64,000 nt of DNA from Vibrio sp. 14G-20 (GTDB taxonomy: Bacteria > Pseudomonadota > Gammaproteobacteria > Enterobacterales > Vibrionaceae): the NCBI RefSeq assembly GCF_026241515.1, contig NZ_JAPHPW010000005.1:202927-266926 (forward strand). Direction: 5' to 3'. Each line of letters begins with the position of its first letter. The first letter of the stretch is position 1. Under the pieces are notes generated by a model. It did not search any database. It worked only from the letters and a program-made list of their open reading frames with translations, and had not been told where the DNA came from. Positions 38,622 through 46,565 of the stretch are shown here, in pieces. Both the position numbers and the translations under genes were made by a program.

Positions 38622-38727
38622 AAAAAAACCAATCACAAAAGGGTGATTGGTCATATATTTTGTGTGAACAATAAAGGTTCACTAACAACGTCAGTTGGCT
38701 AGGTGACCCTCGGCTTAAGAAGGGTCA
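38622..38727 (-). ncRNA. qrr: Qrr quorum-regulatory small RNA (second copy)
   Basis: About 106 bases on the minus strand. The first 53 bases, TGACCCTTCTTAAGCCGAGG through the core to GTGAACCT, are identical to the copy at 31046. The middle then diverges (TTTATTGTTCACAC against ACTCTTGTTCAC), and the terminator is a different stem, ACCAATCAC/GTGATTGGT followed by eight or more T. The sigma-54 promoter and LuxO-like boxes are present. Targets and role are as for the other copy: base-pairing through the shared core with luxR-type and other mRNAs, with Hfq. Confidence 0.93.
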
Positions 38728-38736
38728 CCATTACTA

Positions 38737-38754
38737 ATGCAGTATACGTGCCAA
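38737..38754 (-). promoter_or_regulatory. sigma-54 promoter of the second qrr gene
   Basis: The minus strand reads TTGGCACGTATACTGCAT, with GG-N10-GC spacing. The predicted start is 38727, the first T of TGACCC. Confidence 0.88.
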
Positions 38755-38815
38755 CTTTTAAAACACGTATTTACTACGCATCTGGACACGTATTACCCGT
38801 ATATCCTTGCTTGTT

Positions 38816-38841
38816 TTGCAAACTGAAATTGCAAATTGCAA
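38816..38841 (-). promoter_or_regulatory. LuxO-box-like sites upstream of the second qrr gene
   Basis: TTGCAAATTGCAA at 38829-38841 is a near-perfect dyad of the LuxO type, with a weaker TTGCAAACTGAAA next to it (38816-38828). They are about 90-115 bases upstream of the predicted start. Confidence 0.65.
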
Positions 38842-38966
38842 AAACCAACAAAAACGCTAGTGATTATGTTGTTATTAATGAATCATTAAAGATTCATTAC
38901 CCTTCCCCAAAATGCCATATTTCTCTTAGATTCAATCACTTTAAACAGCAATAAACCTCCCCTAGC

Positions 38967-39016
38967 TTACTCAACATAAACGGTTACTCAACATAAACGG
39001 TTACTCAACATAAACT
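38967..39016. repeat. 17-bp tandem repeat, three copies
   Basis: TTACTCAACATAAACGG occurs exactly at 38967-38983 and 38984-39000, and a third copy (TTACTCAACATAAACT) ends at 39016. It stands between the second qrr gene and the rhlE terminator. Confidence 0.85.
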
Positions 39017-39033
39017 ACACCCATAACCCATAA

Positions 39034-39066
39034 AAAAACGCGAACATTGAAATTCAATATTCGCGC
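39034..39066 (-). terminator. Rho-independent terminator of rhlE
   Basis: Minus strand: GCGCGAATATTGAA/TTCAATGTTCGCG (one mismatch), then seven T. It is about 95 bases past the rhlE stop. Confidence 0.85.
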
Positions 39067-39161
39067 TTATTTGAGTTAGATAGTAGAAAGTCACTAATTA
39101 ACGAGAGCTCACCTGTGAAGCATTCTCGTTATTCAACCTCTTATGATCTATCTAATAGACC

Positions 39162-40793
39162 CTACTTCTGAGGAGTTGGCTTAGAGCGGCTTCTCGACGG
39201 TGAAGGCTTGTTGCCTGTCGGCTTATTTGACGACTTGCTTGGCCCGTAGCTACCGCCGTAACCAGACTTCTTAGGCTTGCCTGCAGGTTTACCCGCGTTG
39301 TTTGGCTTACCAGCACCGTTAGATTTACCCGCACCACTTGGTTTGCTCAACGTGTTCTGAGCACCCGCGTTATTTGCAGCAGGTTTATTGCTCGCACTAC
39401 CGCGCTTAAAGTTGCTGCCGTTGTTTCTTACTGATTTATCTTCAGCTGTCGCGGCTGAGTTGTTTTCAGCCGGCTTCTTTCCAGACGTTGGCTTACGCTT
39501 TGGAGCCGAACCATTGCCAGCTACATGACGCTTGTTCTTACCTGTCGGTTTGTGCCCGCGAGCATTCTCACCAGAACGTTGACCATCAGAATGTTCACGT
39601 GTCTTTTTCGGCTTCTTAGGCTTAATCGGACGCGAATCCAAACGAGATTCAGGCAGTTTGTTTACAGGTGCAAAACCTTCAAGTTCACGGCGCTCAAGCA
39701 CTTGCTGAATAAGACGCTCGATACCAAACAGTTCACCCACTTCGTCAGCACAAACCAATGAAATTGCTTTACCCACTTCACCAGCACGGCCAGTACGACC
39801 AATACGGTGAACGTAATCTTCTGATACGTTTGGAAGGTCGAAATTCACTACTTGAGGCAGTTGCGGAATATCGATACCACGAGCAGCGATATCAGTTGCA
39901 ACAAGTACTCGAACCTTACCTGTTTTAAAGTTCTCTAGGGCTTTAGTACGTGCGCCTTGGCTCTTGTTACCATGAATAGGTGCCGCTGAGATGCCCTGCT
40001 CGTCAAGGAAGTGAGAAAGCTTGTTCGCACCGTGTTTCGTTTTGCTGAACACCAACACTTGTCGCCAATCGTTATCTTTGATCAGCTTAGCGAGCATTGG
40101 TGCTTTTTTCTTTTTATCTACTGGATAAATGCTTTGTTCAACAGTTGGTGCCGTTGAGTTTGCAGGGCTTACCGAGATTTCAACTGGGTTGTTTACTAAG
40201 CCTTTAGCCAAGCCACGAATATCATCAGAGAACGTTGCTGAGAACAGTAGGTTCTGACGTTTCTTAGGCAAGAAAGCCAAGATCTTACGGATGTCGCGAA
40301 TGAAACCCATGTCTAGCATACGGTCGGCTTCATCTAACACTAGGATCTCTAGTTGGTCAAAACGCACTGCATTTTGGTTGTATAGGTCAAGTAGACGACC
40401 AGGTGTTGCCACCAACACGTCACTACCTTTACGCAGTTTTTGCATCTGAGGGTTAATCTTCACACCACCAAACACTACCGTCGAAGTCAGCGGTAAGTTA
40501 ATACCGTACTTCACTACGCTGCCATTCACTTGCGCCGCAAGCTCACGAGTTGGCGTTAACACTAGTGCACGAACTTGGTTCTGACGTACACGAGGACCTT
40601 TCGATAACATTTCAAGAATAGGTAGCGTGAAGCCTGCAGTTTTACCTGTACCTGTTTGAGCAGCGGCCATAACATCTTTGCCCGTTAGGACAGCTGGCAC
40701 GGCTTTCTCTTGTATTGGTGATGGCTTATCGTAACCTTGTGCTTCAATAGCTTTAAGGATCGGTTCAGAAAGGCCCAGGGAGGTAAAACTCAT
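39162..40793 (-). CDS. rhlE: DEAD-box RNA helicase RhlE
   Basis: 543 residues. The helicase core (1-370) shows the Q motif YDKPSPIQ, motif [33 protein letters not shown] and HRIGRTGR. It matches RhlE by its start [20 protein letters not shown] and core. The C-terminal 160 residues are low-complexity, rich in Lys, Gly, Asn, Pro and Ser, with repeated AGKPN/GAGKS units and a GYGGSYG stretch; such tails bind RNA. The protein unwinds short RNA duplexes and is linked to ribosome assembly and mRNA decay. Single gene with its own terminator. Confidence 0.94.
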   Translation of the reverse strand: MSFTSLGLSEPILKAIEAQGYDKPSPIQEKAVPAVLTGKDVMAAAQTGTGKTAGFTLPILEMLSKGPRVRQNQVRALVLTPTRELAAQVNGSVVKYGINLPLTSTVVFGGVKINPQMQKLRKGSDVLVATPGRLLDLYNQNAVRFDQLEILVLDEADRMLDMGFIRDIRKILAFLPKKRQNLLFSATFSDDIRGLAKGLVNNPVEISVSPANSTAPTVEQSIYPVDKKKKAPMLAKLIKDNDWRQVLVFSKTKHGANKLSHFLDEQGISAAPIHGNKSQGARTKALENFKTGKVRVLVATDIAARGIDIPQLPQVVNFDLPNVSEDYVHRIGRTGRAGEVGKAISLVCADEVGELFGIERLIQQVLERRELEGFAPVNKLPESRLDSRPIKPKKPKKTREHSDGQRSGENARGHKPTGKNKRHVAGNGSAPKRKPTSGKKPAENNSAATAEDKSVRNNGSNFKRGSASNKPAANNAGAQNTLSKPSGAGKSNGAGKPNNAGKPAGKPKKSGYGGSYGPSKSSNKPTGNKPSPSRSRSKPTPQK

Positions 40794-40935
40794 AGATTAT
40801 TTTCTCAGTTGAATAACATTTAGTATGAGCAACACCCCATGAAGACGTATTGCTGCAGCTTTTGCTTGTCAATTAGATTGATACGAAGCAAAGCGCGGTA
40901 TTCTGAGGCTTTTCCCCACATTCAGCAACTAAATT

Positions 40936-42312
40936 CTAATCGCAGCTCAAATTCAACCTAAATAACTTGTCGCTTCTGTTCGTACATTTTTCATCAGCCG
41001 CTTTTAAGAGCGCATCAACATCATTGTAGTTGTTATTGTGAATAACCCAACCAACACTGATTCTGAGATAAATTGAGTGCGCCTCGTATACAACCGGTGC
41101 CGAGCATATCGCCTTTCGTAGTTTAGTCACGATCGACGATACGTGTTGATCATCGATAATGCGTGGCAATAAGACTAAGAACTCATCACCGCCAATCCTT
41201 GCGACGATATCTGAAACACGCAGCTCACTTCTAATGCGGTTAGCACACTCGATCAGTACCTGATCACCAGCTGCATGACCATAAGTGTCGTTGATTGCTT
41301 TAAACCCATCGAGGTCGATATTTGCAACCGCAAAGGTTCTTGATCTCTGCTTTTGAGTGACCTTGAATGCCTGCTTAAGGCTATAAATGAAGTATCGACG
41401 ATTCGGTAGCATCGTTAGCTCATCATGCATAGAGCGGCTATCTGCAATTCGGTACAGGCGATAAATAGTAAAGAAGGCAAACGCCAGCACCAACATTATG
41501 GAGTAGCCCACCAGTCTTACCGCTTGGATTCGATACCAAGGCTCATCCATCAATACATGTTCGTTACCTGCGAGTGCAAGATACCAACCACCGTGTGGGA
41601 AACTCACCTGTTCAGTGGCAAACGCTTTATCGAACACATCCTGAGCGCCATAAAAGACAGCACCATCTTTACCTGAACTGTTTGCACCGCGAATAGCGAG
41701 CTCATATTTATTCTCAATCTTGCCTATTCCGACATCTTGAAACAGCTCATCTAAACCGATAACGGCACTGGATACACCCCAGTAATCTTTATTAAAAGGC
41801 GGATCTCGAAAGATCGGAGTTCGCGTAATGAGGGCTTGCCCACCTTGAAACAGCTCAAAGGGACCAGCGATAAAGGTGTTACCAAGAGCACGGGCTATCT
41901 CAACAGACTCCCATTGGTTTGGGTGATCACGATAATTAATACCGAGAATCTGCTTATTACCTTCCAGAGGGTAAACAAAATTCAGAATGTCATCTTTGGC
42001 AAGTCCGATAAGTCGAATATGGAAGCCATCTTGAATGATATTCTCAGCAATCTTATCCCAATTTTTCACCTCACCATCGGGATTCATGGTCACTAAAGTC
42101 GAGAAGTTATTGAGGATATACATATCTGACACGATCGCGGCTTCAATCCGAGAACGAATAATGGATAGTTGCTTTTTTGCCTCTGAATACGATTCGTTTT
42201 TAAGAAAAGTTAATTGCTTAGCATGAAAGAACTCAATTGCGCTTACTATCGCAAGGAAAAAAAGAAAAGATACTACTCTGGCAGACCACTGCTTGCTAGA
42301 ACCACTTGGCAT
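40936..42312 (-). CDS. CHASE-domain diguanylate cyclase
   Basis: 458 residues. Membrane segment 1 at about 13-30, a periplasmic CHASE domain (about 45-265; GVSSAVIGLDELFQDVGIG and SFPHGGWYLALAG), membrane segment 2 at about 268-285 and a GGDEF domain (300-458). The active site is the canonical GGDEF (VARIGGDEFLVLL), and an RVSD inhibitory site precedes it by five residues, so product feedback is expected. LTMLPNRRYF and NIDLDGFKAINDTYGH are also intact. It makes c-di-GMP in response to an external signal. Transcribed in the same direction as rhlE but with a 142-base gap. Confidence 0.93.
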   Translation of the reverse strand: MPSGSSKQWSARVVSFLFFLAIVSAIEFFHAKQLTFLKNESYSEAKKQLSIIRSRIEAAIVSDMYILNNFSTLVTMNPDGEVKNWDKIAENIIQDGFHIRLIGLAKDDILNFVYPLEGNKQILGINYRDHPNQWESVEIARALGNTFIAGPFELFQGGQALITRTPIFRDPPFNKDYWGVSSAVIGLDELFQDVGIGKIENKYELAIRGANSSGKDGAVFYGAQDVFDKAFATEQVSFPHGGWYLALAGNEHVLMDEPWYRIQAVRLVGYSIMLVLAFAFFTIYRLYRIADSRSMHDELTMLPNRRYFIYSLKQAFKVTQKQRSRTFAVANIDLDGFKAINDTYGHAAGDQVLIECANRIRSELRVSDIVARIGGDEFLVLLPRIIDDQHVSSIVTKLRKAICSAPVVYEAHSIYLRISVGWVIHNNNYNDVDALLKAADEKCTNRSDKLFRLNLSCD

Positions 42313-42595
42313 TTACGAACCTCTAACACTATTGTTCTATATACTGCCTTATAACGGCTCATTTCTGGCTTATTGCTCCAGTATGCCGCTAAGTCATTAA
42401 AAATCCATACTAACGGCGACTATCTATCAAATATTGAGTGATCCATCACTTCAAACTTCTTTACTAAACGAATGGTTTAATCAAAAAGGGTTAGTGAACC
42501 TTATAAAGCTTACATTGTATTGACTCAACGCTTACATTAAATGATTCATCAATGTTATTTTACATAGACTAATAATCAGCTTGGTACCTCACGAC

Positions 42596-43741
42596 ATGAA
42601 GTTAAAAACTATCACACTGTGTACATTGCTATCAGCTTCCGTTGCCGTCCACGCACAAGAAAACGTTCAAGCGACAACCGCGGTGAACGTTCAATTCCAA
42701 GCAGATTCGCTCAATTCTCAAGAACAATCTTTCAAGCAATCTGCTGATCTCATTCGCACCACCTACGAAAGCCAGCTTTACACTCTTCCTGCATTCAAAG
42801 AAGGTCACTACGGGCTGCGCATGTATCGCCAAACATTAGACGATAAATATTCGGCTGCGGTGTGGAGTGACATGGCTCGAGTGGCAAGCAAGCTCAGTAC
42901 CCTGTCGAATGACGTTCAAACCATGGAACAAATCGTACTCTACTCAGAGAAGCGAGTTGCATCTTATATTGGTGATAACGATGAGCGCAGTGTTCGACGC
43001 TACAACATCACCAAGCACATGCCTGAATACCTTTATCTTGGTGTTGACCTTCTAGGCTCTATGGCTCGTGCTAATGAATACGGTTTAGAGCACAAGAACG
43101 ATGCCAAGCTGCGCGAAATCATTCGTCGCTATGACTTCTCACGATACGTGACCAATGAAGACATGGTGAAAGCGTGGGCTGCTCAATTAGCTAATCAGGT
43201 TTACTGGTTGCGCCAGCTGGGTGAGCAGGATGTGGTTGATGAGTTTGTCGATACCTTCAAAAAAGCGTACCCAGACGATGATGATAAGAAGCTTTCAAGC
43301 CAGCAATACGGTAATAAAATCTATGGTATGACACACGTCATCTTTGGCGATTCAGAATACTATCAGCATCAAGTCAGCGAACAAGATCATCAATGGATCT
43401 ACGATTACTTCAGAGAAAACATCGATACGATTCTGCTACGTGCGAAAGAAGATGTGATTGCTGAGGTTGGATTAACCTTCTTATTGGCAGGTTTAGAAGA
43501 TGATCCAGTTGTAGAGAAAACTCGATTCGCGATACAAGATTCAATCGATGAAACACAAGGCATGATCCCTTCAATTACTGGCGATTTTGATCTTGAGTAC
43601 GGTGAACACCGCAACGTGTTAGCAATCATGCTACTCGATTGGCAGCAAGTGAATGAAGCGCCAACTTATGAAGGGAACCCTAAAGTGTTTACTAACATCC
43701 CTTACGGGCTCGTTAAAAACCAACCGCGAAATACACAATAA
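42596..43741 (+). CDS. DUF3541 exported protein
   Basis: 381 residues from the ATG at 42596. The start MKLKTITLCTLLSASVAVHA is a signal peptide, so the protein is periplasmic or secreted. The mature part is mostly helical (SADLIRTTYESQLYTLPAFK, IVLYSEKRVASYIGD, ITKHMPEYLYLGVDLLGSM, YGNKIYGMTHVIFGDSEYYQ) and matches the DUF3541 family found mainly in vibrios. No catalytic motif can be named. RBS is weak, and an in-frame TTG five codons upstream is unlikely. Single gene with a terminator shared with the convergent efflux operon. Confidence 0.85.
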   Translation: MKLKTITLCTLLSASVAVHAQENVQATTAVNVQFQADSLNSQEQSFKQSADLIRTTYESQLYTLPAFKEGHYGLRMYRQTLDDKYSAAVWSDMARVASKLSTLSNDVQTMEQIVLYSEKRVASYIGDNDERSVRRYNITKHMPEYLYLGVDLLGSMARANEYGLEHKNDAKLREIIRRYDFSRYVTNEDMVKAWAAQLANQVYWLRQLGEQDVVDEFVDTFKKAYPDDDDKKLSSQQYGNKIYGMTHVIFGDSEYYQHQVSEQDHQWIYDYFRENIDTILLRAKEDVIAEVGLTFLLAGLEDDPVVEKTRFAIQDSIDETQGMIPSITGDFDLEYGEHRNVLAIMLLDWQQVNEAPTYEGNPKVFTNIPYGLVKNQPRNTQ

Positions 43742-43802
43742 CTTTAGAGTAAATAGCGCGCTTTGAATAAGCAGCAATACCTAGATTGATTTTGGAACCC
43801 AA

Positions 43803-43836
43803 AAACCGCATTCTTTCGAGGCTTGCGGCTTTTTTA
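43803..43836. terminator. bidirectional terminator
   Basis: AAAACCGCA pairs with TGCGGCTTTT (one bulge) around a loop of about 13 bases, with A and T tracts on both sides. It ends the DUF3541 gene and, on the other strand, the efflux/kinase/methyltransferase operon. Confidence 0.75.
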
Positions 43837-43857
43837 ATTCTTTCCATACCATTATCA

Positions 43858-44481
43858 CTAAATTCTGGCTCTGGATACGACTTTGTTCATCACTATAGTA
43901 AAATCCCCTTCTGCGTAACCTTCTATTAAAGAAACATCCTCACAAAGCGTTTTACAGAAACGATGTACGCCCTGAGGGTGATAACTCATCAAGGTATTAC
44001 GTGAAGGATATTGGCTGGAGTTGAGAAGATTAAAAATCACCGTCTGATTCGCCAATTCATACATGCGAGTAATCATGTTTGTCAGATAATCAGAATCACG
44101 AGAGATATAGTTCAGTGAGCCACTTGCGATAACCACGTCGTGCGCTTCGAGGCTCATCTTACTCATGTCACCCGATAAAAACTGGCAACGAGCTTCAGTG
44201 TAATTTTGCTTGGCCTTTTTTAGGAAGTCCGCGTGTTGATCAACGCCCGTATAAGATTGAATTCGATAGATGCTGTCGAGCAGTTCAAACAACTCCCCGT
44301 AACCACACCCTAAATCCAAAACACTTTTTTTCTCAAAGTCGGCCGAGCGAGCAATCACTTCAAAGCGACATAATTGACTCTCTTCGTTAGTCCAACCTAA
44401 AGACTTCGCTTTATCGCCGTTCGAGCGGTTTGTCTGCTTTCGGTGATACCAATACACCTTAAAACGATCACGCCAGTGCAT
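43858..44481 (-). CDS. class I SAM-dependent methyltransferase
   Basis: 207 residues from the ATG at 44481, which shares one base with the kinase stop (TAATG). The Rossmann SAM-binding motif I is VLDLGCGYGELFELL near residue 62, with the acidic end of strand 2 in YTGVDQHADFLKKA, motif III-like DMSKMSLEAHDVVIASGSL and a C-terminal YHPQGVHRFCKTLCEDVSLI. The N-terminal HWRDRFKVYWYHRKQTNRSN is basic. The substrate is unknown. It is the last gene of an operon with an RND efflux system and a two-component pair, an unusual place for a methyltransferase; modification of a drug or of an envelope component is conceivable but unproven. Confidence 0.85.
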   Translation of the reverse strand: MHWRDRFKVYWYHRKQTNRSNGDKAKSLGWTNEESQLCRFEVIARSADFEKKSVLDLGCGYGELFELLDSIYRIQSYTGVDQHADFLKKAKQNYTEARCQFLSGDMSKMSLEAHDVVIASGSLNYISRDSDYLTNMITRMYELANQTVIFNLLNSSQYPSRNTLMSYHPQGVHRFCKTLCEDVSLIEGYAEGDFTIVMNKVVSRARI

Positions 44482-45734
44482 TACGAGAAATCCACCCACA
44501 CTTCACGGCCACCAGCCAACTCTTGGTTATGGTATTGCCATTGATATTGCGCGAGCAGCTTCTCGGTGAGCTCTAGCCCTAAACCAAAGCCGAGATTATT
44601 GTCTTCTACCGTGCCGTCGGTATTGTGATTGACGATGGTAACTTTTGAACCGACTTGAACGATATCGACAGTGCCGCTTCCTGTGTGTTGGAAGGCATTA
44701 CGAATCAGGTTGGTTAATACGATTCGGGTGAGTCCCATTGGCAACTGCCACTGTGTGTCATCGCTTTCAAGATTCACGGTCACAGACTTTCCATTCAATA
44801 GATAGGTTAAGTCGTGGTTTATCTGTTGCAGCATGTCGCCAAGATGTATGTTTTCCAGAGGCAGGTCTTTGTCTTCTTGCCGAGTGAGCCACAACAAGGT
44901 TTCTGTTAGGTCTGTCATAGTGAATCCCGCACGCTTGATTCGGTCTATCACTTCAAGCTGCTTTTCAGGGCTCTTGCCTTTTTGAATCAACTTCTCTAGC
45001 AGTTCACTATTGGTTCTTGTCACAGCGATAGGTGTGCGTAACTCATGGCTCGCGTAACCCAAGAACTTCTGTTCTCGTTCTAAGCTGCTTTGAACCGAAC
45101 TTAAGCTATCACGAATGATGTTAGCCAAAGTGTTCAGCTCACTGAAATGAAAATCGGGAGTGGGTTCATTCAGGTTATCTTTATCTAACGACTTAGCCCA
45201 ATTTTTGAGTCGTTCAACAGGCGATGCGACCTTACGTAATACCAAAATTAGAATGACAACAAACAGCGCAATCGCGCCTAATGCAGTCAAAAAGATCGTC
45301 ACAAAATGCGGAAGCCCTTCTTCATTTTTGAAGGGATCGTGTTTTTGACTAAACACCGCTGAAACATAACGAACCTCATCCCCTTTCATCACCTTCATGG
45401 CGAAGTACCCTTCCTCTGGCGGTGAGAATATGGATTTACCGATTATCATTTTTGTGATGAGGTCGAATTGGAGTTCATTCTGCTTAAGGTTGCTCTGGAT
45501 GCTTTGTGGCAAGTCACTCCATTGCGTCGCTACAGTAAATTCTTGGTTGTTCATCGGTTTGCCCGGTTTCACAGCATCTTGCTGAGCTTGAGCAATCATA
45601 GAACCACGCATCGCGATATCCATACCCGAGACAAAATAGTTTACGCTCAACGCAGACAGAACCAGAATCGTCGTGACACCTGTAACCAGAATCGCCAATA
45701 AAACGTAGATCCTTAAACTTGGTCTGATCTTCAT
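44481..45734 (-). CDS. sensor histidine kinase of the efflux operon
   Basis: 417 residues. Membrane segment 1 at about 10-32, a periplasmic domain of about 110 residues, membrane segment 2 at about 145-167, a HAMP-like linker and HisKA with H230 (FLGYASHELRTPIAVTR). The HATPase part has NLIRNAFQHTG and a shortened GLGLELT, with the usual DxGxG replaced by weaker residues (HNTDGTVEDNN). It should phosphorylate the response regulator encoded just before it; the genes overlap by four bases (ATGA). The likely signal is envelope stress or an efflux substrate, inferred from the operon. Confidence 0.9.
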   Translation of the reverse strand: MKIRPSLRIYVLLAILVTGVTTILVLSALSVNYFVSGMDIAMRGSMIAQAQQDAVKPGKPMNNQEFTVATQWSDLPQSIQSNLKQNELQFDLITKMIIGKSIFSPPEEGYFAMKVMKGDEVRYVSAVFSQKHDPFKNEEGLPHFVTIFLTALGAIALFVVILILVLRKVASPVERLKNWAKSLDKDNLNEPTPDFHFSELNTLANIIRDSLSSVQSSLEREQKFLGYASHELRTPIAVTRTNSELLEKLIQKGKSPEKQLEVIDRIKRAGFTMTDLTETLLWLTRQEDKDLPLENIHLGDMLQQINHDLTYLLNGKSVTVNLESDDTQWQLPMGLTRIVLTNLIRNAFQHTGSGTVDIVQVGSKVTIVNHNTDGTVEDNNLGFGLGLELTEKLLAQYQWQYHNQELAGGREVWVDFS

Positions 45735-46444
45735 TCTTGTCGTAACTCCTTAATCGCAAAGCCTTTGCCCGCAATGGTATGCAGCAGCTTATTGTCTTGT
45801 TCAGCATCGACTTGTTTACGCAGGTTGAAGATATGCACTTTTAAGCTATTGCTGTCGGGTTGATCGTCACCCCACACGCCCTGCATGATCGTCTCTCGTG
45901 AAACAGGGTTAGGGCTAGAACGCATCAACACTTCTAAGATTTTGAGTGCGGTTGGCGAAAGCTTGAGAGGTGAATTCGCGCGATAAGCTTGATGTTGTTT
46001 AAGGTCAATCTCCAAATCACTCACCGATAAGCGGCTAACCTGACCACTGCGTCGCTTTGCCAATACTTGCGCTCGGACAATCAGCTCTTCCATCGCAAAT
46101 GGTTTGATCAAGTAATCATCCGCACCCTTTGAAAAACCCGTCAACTTGTCATCGAGCGTGTCACGCGCCGTCAACATCAATACCGGTGTATCAATGCCCT
46201 GTGCTCGCAAGTTCTCACACACCTGCAAGCCATTCATTTTGGGCAAGTTAAGATCGAGTATCACCGCATCATAGCGGTTGGTTTCGATAAGGTTGAGACC
46301 AGCTAGACCATTCGCTGCGTGATCACACTGAATGTCTTCTAAATCGAGGTAATCGATGACAGCCGTCGCCAAATCGAGGTCGTCTTCAACCAAAAGCAGT
46401 TGAAGCTTATCTGTGAGTTTATTAGTGACGGATTCTGCCATCAT
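45731..46444 (-). CDS. OmpR-family response regulator of the efflux operon
   Basis: 237 residues from the ATG at 46444 (or 46441), with GAGG 5-8 bases upstream. Receiver (about 15-125) with phospho-acceptor D64 (AVILDLNLPKMNG), T in MLTARD and K in YLIKPFAME; winged helix (about 145-235) with LSPTALKILEVLMRSSPNPV, WGDDQPDSNSLKVHIFNLRK and the end HTIAGKGFAI. It probably controls the upstream efflux genes of its own operon. A gap of about 120 bases after the RND gene could hold an internal promoter. Confidence 0.92.
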   Translation of the reverse strand: MMAESVTNKLTDKLQLLLVEDDLDLATAVIDYLDLEDIQCDHAANGLAGLNLIETNRYDAVILDLNLPKMNGLQVCENLRAQGIDTPVLMLTARDTLDDKLTGFSKGADDYLIKPFAMEELIVRAQVLAKRRSGQVSRLSVSDLEIDLKQHQAYRANSPLKLSPTALKILEVLMRSSPNPVSRETIMQGVWGDDQPDSNSLKVHIFNLRKQVDAEQDNKLLHTIAGKGFAIKELRQE

Positions 46445-46565
46445 GACGACCTCTATTGTTAGTTGTATTGTGGCTGGTAAGGTGCGCTTCTGTAATGAAT
46501 CTAGACCGAAGTTACTGAGCCTCACTCGGCAATCATCAGCCTAGATATCATTAGCTTAGCCATTA

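Noticed and set aside
38703..38954. 83-codon frame on the plus strand over the second qrr gene
   Set aside because: It covers the antisense strand of the qrr gene, its sigma-54 promoter and LuxO-like boxes; the RNA gene explains the sequence better.
42486..42504. GTTAGTGAACCTT upstream of the DUF3541 gene, resembling the Qrr core
   Set aside because: A 13-base match without the rest of the core, promoter or terminator; treated as chance.
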